Assembly (NCBI RefSeq): GCF_009380215.1
Contig: NZ_WHUG01000007.1
Span: forward strand, 124,001 to 188,000
Direction: 5' to 3'
Length of the DNA stretch: 64,000 nucleotides
Source: Rugamonas aquatica
Lineage (GTDB): Bacteria; Pseudomonadota; Gammaproteobacteria; Burkholderiales; Burkholderiaceae_D
Shown: in pieces, positions 44,132 through 52,000 of the stretch
Position numbering within the stretch: the first letter of the stretch is position 1
Layout of the letters: the number at the start of each line of letters is the position of its first letter
Made by a program: the position numbers and the translations under genes
Notes under the pieces: generated by a model
Databases searched by the model: none
What the model saw: the letters and a program-made list of their open reading frames with translations, nothing else
Told to the model about the DNA's origin: nothing

Positions 44132-44560
44132 TTAGTGCTCGAAGTCATCGCGAATATGTGCTTCAAACTGGGGACCAACCGGAGTTTCCACCCTCCGAAT
44201 TGAATATGTATAATTTCCTTTTTCTAATGGTTTTTCTCCATAATGGTCATCTGGCATCCACTCGAACGTTTTGTTAACTACCTCCAATCGCAAGCGCGCG
44301 TATGGATAAGCGTTAGTTAGAGGCTTATATTCGCTTATTTGATTATTCGACAAATAGCCAAATGGTACGTTATTTAGAATAATATTATTTATTGGCACGC
44401 CAGTGTCATTTGACACCCTTACCATCGAAGTTTCGGGTTCCATTCGAGCATGAGGCCGGACAAAGATAAGAACAAGCATGACCGCAGCGAGCACTGTCAA
44501 GCTCACGGAGCCAAAGGTGGTTAGAGAACTTCGAAAGCGGCGTTCATTGTCAGTATTCAT
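44132..44560 (-). CDS. Hypothetical single-pass membrane protein, candidate orphan immunity gene
   Basis: 142 aa. A membrane helix at about 16-33 (FGSVSLTVLAAVMLVLIFV) is followed by a periplasmic part with VRVSNDTGVPINNIILNNVPFGYLSNNQ. No family is recognised. The low GC and position among Rhs tips, 2 bp before the DUF4329 stub, suggest an immunity gene whose toxin tip has been lost or replaced. The membrane anchor matches the topology of the other immunity candidates here. Assignment is by context only. Confidence 0.6.
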   Translation of the reverse strand: MNTDNERRFRSSLTTFGSVSLTVLAAVMLVLIFVRPHARMEPETSMVRVSNDTGVPINNIILNNVPFGYLSNNQISEYKPLTNAYPYARLRLEVVNKTFEWMPDDHYGEKPLEKGNYTYSIRRVETPVGPQFEAHIRDDFEH

Positions 44561-44876
44561 TTACTTCTATTTTTTAGCTTCAACTCTTCAGTAAATCTGC
44601 TACTGAGCGAGTCGCAGGTTTCCAATTGTCCCGTCAGGTTAGCAAGTATATGTCTGCTGTCAGCCGAAGTCGATTTTCGAGCGTTCAGCCTACGGGATAA
44701 GTTACCAAAACGGAAATCTTTTGCTTGTTAAACTAGGCCATGCGCAAACCCCGCCACTATTTAGGCATTGCCTACTCCTCCACGTTGGCAAGGATGCGAA
44801 CTCAGCATTCGGCAACACATATACGCGCCATTATCGCCCGAACGATTGAAGGCCCACATAAAAGCGACATTATTTT
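44561..44876. other. Gene-free stretch with decayed Rhs-locus DNA
   Basis: The 316 bp hold the upstream region of the membrane-protein gene. At the right edge (about 44794-44862) there is a 22-codon remnant reading MSLLCGPSIVRAIMARICVAEC then stop, placed after the decayed tip just as the immunity gene beginning MSFSS follows the intact metallopeptidase tip at 46150. No other structure was seen. Confidence 0.45.
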
Positions 44877-45213
44877 TTGCATTGGCAGAGTTTGTCCCGT
44901 AAAGCCTTAAAGTCCGTCCAACTTCTCTCCAAGTTCAAACGCCGCATTGGCAGCGCGCCATACTATGCCTCCCGTGGCATTCGTCAGCACTTCTGGCCGC
45001 CCCAGATGATCATTATGGCTCGCATAGAAGATCCCGCCCCGCACGATACCGAGCAGTTCACCACCGACCCAGACATAGCTGGTATTACTGGCACCGGACT
45101 CGGCCAGCAGTTCACCGGACGGGCCATAGATACTGGCTGTCGCGCCCCCGGCAATTTTGTAGGCGCGCTGATTGAATGCATTGTTGCGGTAGTCGCCGAC
45201 CACGGCGCCGTTC
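44870..45213 (-). pseudogene. Rhs core fragment fused by deletion to the end of a metallopeptidase-type tip
   Basis: From 45213 the DNA matches the core of the full-length rhs (GAVVGDYRNNAFNQRAYKI to RAANAAF) almost base for base. At about 44937 the match ends, and the remaining bases, read in another frame, give FKALRDKLCQCKK then stop. That resembles FKTVRSKLCKCGK at the end of the intact HEAGH tip. Core and tip are out of frame, so the fusion is dead. It documents a deletion that removed most of a second metallopeptidase tip. Confidence 0.75.
44939..45213 (-). repeat. Rhs core repeat, copy R1 (partial)
   Basis: About 275 bp nearly identical to 49683-49958 within the full-length rhs gene and to 47658-47937. 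Differences are scattered single bases. Confidence 0.85.
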
Positions 45214-45493
45214 AGCCGGTGTTGTATTAAGCAGCACGATTTGCACCATCCGCTTTGCCACTTGGGAAGCGAGGTATTTATCCATGCTATTACCGTACGG
45301 ATGAACCGTCCCAAAACTGTACGCCTGAGCCCGATGTAGCCAAAGCGATATGGCCAAAAGGATTGCTTGTTATACCACCAGAAAAAATGATAACGCTGGC
45401 CAAACCTGATGGGTCGATCTTACTCAATGGATTCCCGCCAACATGTGCATAGGTGTTTATGCCACCATCAAGGCCAATCGGATCGCTCTGCAT
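45213..45493 (-). pseudogene. Broken copy of the active Rhs tip (permuted papain-like toxin)
   Basis: The start ATG at 45493 directly follows the stop of the upstream immunity gene. It reads through a core stub (QSDPIGLDGGINTYAHVGG) into ASVIIFSGGITSNPFGHIALAT, matching the tip of the full-length Rhs. A 2-bp deletion near 45320 relative to 49384 shifts the frame; the homologous sequence (YSFGTVHPYG, DKYLASQVAKRMVQIVLLNTTPA) continues in the next frame. At about 45213 it is cut off and joined to a piece of Rhs core, losing the catalytic cysteine. It is a clear relic of the same toxin. Confidence 0.82.
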
Positions 45494-46150
45494 TTACAGG
45501 TGGTCAACCGGCCGTAGCGTATTAGCCGGGTGAAAAGACTCAAATTTCGTTCCCGGCTTGCCCTCCCATAGGTCAAGCTGATTAACTTCTCGCCGTACGA
45601 TATTACAGCGCCATACGCCTGTCGTACGTGTAGGGGTCCTGCTGAGCGCAGCAGTGGCGGCAATAGGGCCATTGATCACTGCTTCGAGCCCTGTTTTCGT
45701 TCTTATTAAATCAACTTGGCGAATAGTATTTTCGCCCCAAACGTAACCTCCTCCATTCAACCAGAACAGCCCCCCATACGTGAAGTAGCTGCGCAGCACA
45801 AGAACGTGCTTAACGCTGTCTAAAGGCATCGTAGCAGTTATAGGGGAAAATTCTAGAGTTGCTTTCCACAGTTGCGATGTGTCGGACTCACCGAAGTCCT
45901 CCCACGCTCGAATAGACAAGACACTTCGCGCACCCACACCGATCTGGTGCCCGACATTGGCCCGGCCGTATGGCGGCTCATCAAGACGTTTAATAACAAT
46001 AGAAGCATTGTCAATAAGCAGACACGTTATTGGCACTTTGGGCACGGGTTGTTCCTCAACGCTAGCAGCGTGTAGACGAACTGGACATATGGTGAAAAAT
46101 ACAACTAAGCCCATCTCCCGGACACTGGAATTTATGGACGAAAATGACAT
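45494..46150 (-). CDS. Candidate periplasmic immunity protein for the HEAGH metallopeptidase tip
   Basis: 218 aa if translation starts at ATG 46150, which overlaps the toxin stop by one base (TAATG); an alternative ATG at 46162 lies within the toxin end. A hydrophobic leader (MGLVVFFTICPVRLHA) suggests export. The mature part is beta-rich with KRLDEPPYGRANVGHQIGV and DLWEGKPGTKFESF. No family recognised. Position directly behind a displaced toxin tip is the basis for calling it an immunity gene. Confidence 0.62.
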   Translation of the reverse strand: MSFSSINSSVREMGLVVFFTICPVRLHAASVEEQPVPKVPITCLLIDNASIVIKRLDEPPYGRANVGHQIGVGARSVLSIRAWEDFGESDTSQLWKATLEFSPITATMPLDSVKHVLVLRSYFTYGGLFWLNGGGYVWGENTIRQVDLIRTKTGLEAVINGPIAATAALSRTPTRTTGVWRCNIVRREVNQLDLWEGKPGTKFESFHPANTLRPVDHL

Positions 46151-46563
46151 TATTTTCCACATTTGCAGAGTTTACTGCGCACGGTCTTAAATCTTTCCCA
46201 ACTGGCCTCGGCATTTTTTGCAGCGTAAGGAAAAATTACATCGTGATATGCTTCCGGCCAAGTAAAATGTCCGGCCTCATGATAATAGGTTTCGAGAATT
46301 TTACGTTGCATTCTCTCGTCTAGCGGCTTGAGAAACATCGTATTCAGGTGTATATAGCCATCATAATTTGGTTTCCGCCCTGGAATTTGTGCTTCTCCGT
46401 ACCATCCCATTCCGGCATAGTCTACCCTTGGCGAACCTGCACCAAAATTCATATTAGGAAGACGCTCTTTTGCGGTTCGCTCTGCGGCATCAATATCACA
46501 TTGTTCCAGCCCCATCGGATCAATCCGACTCAATGGGTTTCCCCCAACATATGCATAGATGTT
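46150..46563 (-). pseudogene. Displaced Rhs tip with HEAGH metallopeptidase toxin domain
   Basis: An open frame from 46563 begins with a short core stub (NIYAYVGGNPLSRIDPMGLE) and continues into a domain of about 115 aa with RTAKERLPNMNFGAG, DGYIHLN and the zinc motif HEAGH (in ETYYHEAGHFTWPEAYHD). The protein ends in the basic, cysteine-bearing RSKLCKCGK. A zinc peptidase toxin is likely. No start codon with ribosome site is present before the stub, so it is a silent cassette. It sits 14 bp behind the immunity gene of the preceding cassette. Confidence 0.75.
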
Positions 46564-46577
46564 GCAGCCGACAGCGA

Positions 46578-47000
46578 CTACTCGTTACGCCGGCTCCTTA
46601 ATATTGCCACTGTCCCCGTCAAAATCATCCCAGCAAGTATGGTGTTCAATAAGTATTCCAGAACACCGCTGGAAAATACCGCAAAAGGATGAATCTGACT
46701 AATAAAGACTAACAGGAACGATACCCCCAAGAAGACCCCATAGGGCCAGTCTTTCAGATTAGCCGCCATGAATCGCTTATTTAGAAGCAGTAGCACAATA
46801 AACGCGGGAACATAAAACAGCCAAACGAACACAGCCGACGCCGCAGCACCAAACGAGAAGAGATCGCGCAGGAACATCGGCAAATCAGATTGGAGCTGCG
46901 GATAAAGCCAGAACGAGATCAATGAGGCCACAAAAGCGCCAGCCCCCCCTCCAATTACAGATAACAGTAAAAATATAACTCCACGCCGTGCCATTTTCAT
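46578..47000 (-). CDS. Four-helix membrane immunity protein candidate for the amidase-like tip
   Basis: 140 aa from ATG 47000 (a GTG at 47006 is possible). Four hydrophobic segments (GVIFLLLSVIGGGAGAFVASLI; AAASAVFVWLFYVPAFIVLLLL; VFLGVSFLLVFIS; LLNTILAGMILTGTVAIL) with few charges between. It begins a few bases after the amidase tip's stop, the standard immunity position. A membrane-embedded partner fits a toxin working on the cell wall. No known family recognised. Confidence 0.65.
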   Translation of the reverse strand: MKMARRGVIFLLLSVIGGGAGAFVASLISFWLYPQLQSDLPMFLRDLFSFGAAASAVFVWLFYVPAFIVLLLLNKRFMAANLKDWPYGVFLGVSFLLVFISQIHPFAVFSSGVLEYLLNTILAGMILTGTVAILRSRRNE

Positions 47001-47007
47001 CTCCACA

Positions 47008-48485
47008 TTATTGGCATGTGCAACGACGAATTACCGGCGTTTGCCCTAGCCTAAAGCCCCAATCGTTGACCGTAATCGTTCCCGTGTTGCTATTTGCCGA
47101 AGCGGTGCTCGAAAGGCCAACAACAATTCCTGTATGTCCCGTGTATCCCGGTCCCGCGTGACCGATAGCGATAATGTCGCCCGCCTTCGCTGGTCCTTGG
47201 ACTACAGGCCAGTCAGGGACACTCATGTTTGGATCGCCCAGTTCGCCGGCAGTCGCTGCGCGATTGTTGACCATTGGCGGCGACGAACCGCCTTCAGTTG
47301 CGGATTGATTGACAAACTTATTGCACTTGAACTCTGTGATCCAGCCAAAGCCGCCACGCCAGCCAGGCTTACCCCATCCCGATTCGCCTTCGTGACTTTT
47401 CGCGGCATTAGCCGTGGCGTCGGGACTGCATGTGCAAATCAATCCGGTCGGATCGATGTAACTGACAGGATTTCCGCCGACATAGCTGTAGGTGTTGACG
47501 CCCCCCACCAGTCCAATCGGATCGCTGTGTATGTAACGACCAAGAACAGGATCATAGTACCTGTTCCAGTTATACCAAAGCCCGCTCTCGCTGTCGACAT
47601 ACTGCCCAGGGAAAGCGATATTAAAGCCGCCAATCGTATCCGTAGTGACGGCACGGTCAAACGCCGCATTGGCAGCGCGCCATATTATGCCTCCCGTGGC
47701 ATTCGTCAGCACTTCCGGCCGCCCCAGATGATCATTATGGCTCGCATAGAACGTCCCGCCACGCACGATACCGAGCAACTCACCGCCCACCCAGACGTAA
47801 TTGGTATTGCTGGCACCGGACTCGGCCAGCAGTTCTCCGGACGGGCCATAGATACTGGCTGTCGCGCCCCCGGCAATTTTGTAGGCGCGCTGATTGAATG
47901 CATTGTTGCGGTAGTCGCCGACCACGGCGCCGTTCACATACACCTTGCTCAGCCGATTGAAAGTGTCGTATTCATAGGTGCGGCTGCCATCATTGCGGCT
48001 TTCACTGCCGAGGTTGCCCGCCTGATCGTAATACAGGCTGCGCGTTTTGCCATTGCCACTCCAGGCACTCAGCTGATTGTTCTGCGGGTTGATGGCGTAG
48101 CTGTAGCGAATCCCCTGCCGGGTTTTGCCGACGGTGCCACAGCAGGCGTCCATCCGCATCGTAGACGAAACTGCCCGCTGTGCTCTTGAGGACGTGCTGC
48201 CCCAGGGCGTTGTAGTTCAAGGTAACGGTAGTATCACCACCAGTTATGTTGTCCATGCGGCCGACTTCGTTGTAGGTATAGGTGACAGTCCCGTCGCTGG
48301 TTAAATTGCCCGCCGCATCGTACTGGTTGCGGCAGGCCCGCACCGGTCAGGCGGTTGCCGTCAAGCGGTTGCTGTTGGGTGCAACGTGGCTAAGGTTGAC
48401 TGCAGGCGGTTGTTGACCGCGTCGTACGCATACTTTTGTGCGGTGCTGCTCGAAATGAAACCGATCAGCCTAGGTTGGGATACGA
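47008..48485 (-). pseudogene. Mosaic Rhs fragment ending in an NlpC/P60-like amidase tip
   Basis: The 3' part, open from 48159, contains about 230 residues of Rhs core (to DPTGL) and a C-terminal domain of about 145 aa. This domain carries FKCNKFVNQ (Cys nucleophile region), AKAGDIIAIG and GYTGHTGIVVG (His), the order of NlpC/P60 or CHAP amidases. Upstream, 48002-48485 encodes a different type of Rhs repeat (YAYDAVNNRLQ, NQYDAAGNLTSDGTVTYTYNE, FVYDADGRLLWH) broken by frameshifts. The join near 48130 also lacks 12 bp present in the full-length copy. The toxin domain is intact but has no proper start. Confidence 0.78.
47549..48131 (-). repeat. Rhs core repeat, copy R2
   Basis: About 580 bp matching 49569-50173 with only scattered substitutions and a 12-bp gap near the 48131 end. 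It carries the last core segment before the toxin tip. Confidence 0.88.
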
Positions 48486-48563
48486 GCAAGACAGGAACCA
48501 ACTACGAACAGGGTACGACCGAGTCGCCAAGCACAGACGCCCCCAACTCTGCCATCTCCGGCA

Positions 48564-49034
48564 TTACTGCTCCGTTCGTGTCCGTTTGTCGGCACTGACA
48601 TCGTGCGTGCAAATCCCCTCCAAAAATTGAAGCACCTGGGGATCGGAAAGCGCCGCCCTCGGCAGGTTGTCAATATAGCCGCAGCTAACTTGGGCGCCCG
48701 TGCCAACCGGAAGCATCAGAACAGTTCCATCCGGTGCCGTCTGGTTCAAAATGATCCAAGTACGCGGGAATTTCTTGTCGTTCGATACTAAGCCCAAGAC
48801 CCAATAGCCGCTTGCAGACATTCTATCCAGAACAATTGGCCCACTCTTGACGTCAGTTTGCCTATTTTCGATTTCAATATCTTGCAGAAACGAATAGGCA
48901 TTCTTTGTTCCGAGCTCCCCCACCCGTACAACCGCGAACCAGTAGTAAGTTGCGGCGGCTAATGCAATGGCTATTATGAGCCCGGCACTAAAAACAAGAG
49001 GCTTAGACAATCCGGTAGAGTGGGGATGGTTCAT
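48564..49034 (-). CDS. Probable immunity protein of the full-length Rhs toxin
   Basis: 156 aa. Its ATG lies 2 bp after the rhs stop. An N-terminal membrane helix (LVFSAGLIIAIALAAATYYW, about 12-31) anchors a periplasmic domain with IVLDRMSASGYWVLGLVSND and two cysteines (VSCGYIDNL; EGICTHDV). No family recognised. Immediate position behind the active toxin makes it the cognate immunity candidate, and its topology suggests it meets the toxin in the periplasm. Confidence 0.68.
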   Translation of the reverse strand: MNHPHSTGLSKPLVFSAGLIIAIALAAATYYWFAVVRVGELGTKNAYSFLQDIEIENRQTDVKSGPIVLDRMSASGYWVLGLVSNDKKFPRTWIILNQTAPDGTVLMLPVGTGAQVSCGYIDNLPRAALSDPQVLQFLEGICTHDVSADKRTRTEQ

Positions 49035-49036
49035 AT

Positions 49037-52000
49037 CTAATTTGGGTTAAAAGTCCCAAGGTTCGCAGGTATTGCACCGCCTTGGGGTATGTAGATGTAT
49101 TGCGCACCAGGAAGCGATAGCGCGTCATAGAATGTAAAGCCGGGCAAGGTGGACGGGTCGCTACTGGACAATCCCGCAGCATTCATTGCCTTCCCGACGC
49201 TTGTAGAGCAATTGTTATTAATTGCCCCATATTTCCCCTTGGGCTGCACCATGGATTCTCTCAAACTGGCTTCTTGTGCCGGTGTTGTATTAAGCAGCAC
49301 GATTTGCACCATCCGCTCTGCCACTTGGGAAGCTAGGTATTTATCCATGCTACTACCGTACGGATGAACCGTCCCAAAACTGTACACGCCTGAGCCCGAA
49401 GTAGCCAAAGCGATATGGCCGAAAGGATTGCTGCTTATACCTCCAGAAAGAATGATCGCGCTGGCCAAACCTGATGGGTCCATCTTACTCAATGGATTCC
49501 CACCGACATATGCATAGGTGTTTATGCCACCATCCAGGCCAATCGGATCACTCTGCAAATAACGGCCAACAGTGGGATCATAGTACCTGTTCCAGTTATA
49601 CCAAAGCCCGCTCTCGCTGTCGACATACTGCCCTGGGAAAGCGATGTTAAGGCCACCAATCGTATCCGAGGTGACGGCACGATCAAACGCCGCATTGGCA
49701 GCGCGCCATACTATGCCTCCCGTGGCATTCGTCAGCACTTCCGGCCGCCCCAGATGATCATTATGGCTCGCATAGAACGTCCCGCCACGCACGATACCGA
49801 GCAACTCACCGCCCACCCAGACGTAATTGGTATTGCTGGCACCGGACTCGGCGAGCAGTTCTCCGGACGGGCCATAGATACTGGCTGTCGCGCCCCCGGC
49901 AATTTTGTAGGCGCGCTGATTGAATGCATTGTTGCGGTAGTCGCCGACCACGGCGCCGTTCACATACACCTTGCTCAGCCGATTGAAAGTGTCGTATTCA
50001 TAGGTGCGGCTGCCATCATTGCGGCTTTCACTGCCGAGGTTGCCCGCCTGATCGTAGTACAGGCTACGCGCTTTGCCGTTGCCACTCCAGGCACTCAGCT
50101 GATTGTTCAGCGGGTTGATGGTGTAGCTGTAGCCGATCCCCTGCCGGGTTTGCCCCGTACGGTTGCCGACGGTGTCCCAGGAAAATGCCTGTGCGTCAGT
50201 GCTGCGGTTCGTGGAACCCAACCGGTCCGCTGCATCGTAGCCCAATGTCTGCGTCATCGGCGTATTGACGGCATCGGTCAGTGTCTGGATCAGGTCGACG
50301 TTGTTATAGCCCAGGGTCACGTTGTGCACGGCCGAACTCGTCATCTGTGCGATGCGGCCATCGGTGTCCAATGTTACCGAGCGGGGCAGTCCATTGCCGA
50401 AGCGCCAGGCATAGCGCGCACCGTTCGCCGCCTGATACAGGAAGGTATCGGCCAGCACCGACCACGTGCCGCTCAGGGAGCTGCGTATCCGCGAAAGCCT
50501 GCCGTAGGCATCATAGTCGTAGCCCAACGAAAAACCGCCCGGATAGGTCATCGTACTCAGGCGGCCGGCGGCATCGTAGCCCCAACCCAGAGTGTAGTTG
50601 GCGCCATTAATATTGCTGACCTTGCCGGTCAGCTGAGCGGCCGCATTATAGGCAAACGACGTGCTTCCGGTCGCGTCGCTCACACTTGTCAAATGCCCCT
50701 TGCCGTACGCACCGCTGTCGTATGTGTAGATCTCGCTGACACCGCCACTGCTGCGTGACAGCAAGCGCCCCAGCTTGTCCCAGCCGTAAACCAGCACTTT
50801 CCCGTTCGCCTTGCTCTCGCTGTAAAGAAGGCCGGCGCTATCGTAGTCGTAGGTCGTGGTGCCGGAATCTGGGCTGACTTGGGTGGTCACGTCTCCGAAG
50901 CCGTTGCGGGCATAGCTGGTCGTATGTCCACGCGGGTCTTTTACCCACTCCAGCATGCCATTGTCATCGTACGAATACTCGGTCACTCCCAGATCCGGCG
51001 CCGTTTGTTTCAGTAAACGGTTTTGGCTGTCGTATTCATACCGAGTGACATGGCTCTGGACATCAGTAACGGACTCAAGGTTGCCGTTGCCGTCGTAGCG
51101 ATAATCCACACGCTGTCCACTGTTACCCAGTCGCCGGTAGGAACGGCCCAAGGAGTCGCGCACCATGCTGTTGCTGAATTCGCCGGAAACCGTGGCAGCA
51201 GGCGTCGCACCACTGCCCGGCGTCGCACGTTCCGAGCTGACCTTGACAGTGTTGTTGGCCACGTCGATTGAGGTCAACTCGAATTTGGAGAGCGCATCGC
51301 CGACTTTCTCCAAGCGCGTGGCGGCGTTGTAGCGATAACGCTGAACCCGGCCGTCGGCATAGGTGATATCGGTGACTTGTTTATTGTTGTTATAGGCCAG
51401 CGTCGTCACCCTAGCCCCGGTGGGCAACATCTGCGTGATCGATGTCAAATTGCCGTTCGGCGCATATGCGTAGTTCGTTTGCACACCATTGATGTCGATA
51501 TGCGATCCAGGCAGTCCCAAGCCGTTATAACCCGTCCAGGATTCTTGCTGGTTCAAAGCATTGGTGAGCGTCGCCATGTTGCCGAAGGCGTCATAGGTGA
51601 CCGTGGTTGTGCCCGTCACCCCATTTGCCAGGATTTCGGTGTAGGTCCGGCTGGCAATCGTGCCGCTGCTATTAAAACTGTAGCCGTAGTTCGTCTTCCT
51701 TTGCTTACCGGTTTTGAGATCGTCTTCGGTCACGCTGGCGACGCGGCCGGTGGGATACCCGCTGGTGTAATAGGTATAACTGATGCGGTAGTAAGCAACA
51801 CCAGACGTACCCGCATAGTCGATGTGGTCAATCTGACTGTCGTTCCAGACGTTGGTCCTGGTCAGCGCGTCAGCGGTTCCCGCCGCCGTGGTCACGCTCA
51901 GGATGCGGCCAGCCGCATCGATGCTGTATTGGGTGCGGTTGCCCTTCCAATCCAGCGAATAATCTGGATAGCCGTTGGGCAGATAGACGTTTTTAGCGTT

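Noticed and set aside
48436..48630. Short plus-strand frames across the Rhs remnants (also near 45872-46190)
   Set aside because: No ribosome sites and overlapping minus-strand immunity or Rhs sequence; treated as chance frames in AT-richer DNA.
44939..50173. Repeated segments considered as a CRISPR or insertion sequence
   Set aside because: Repeats are 0.3-0.6 kb, few, and encode Rhs core; there are no short regular spacers, no transposase and no terminal inverted repeats.
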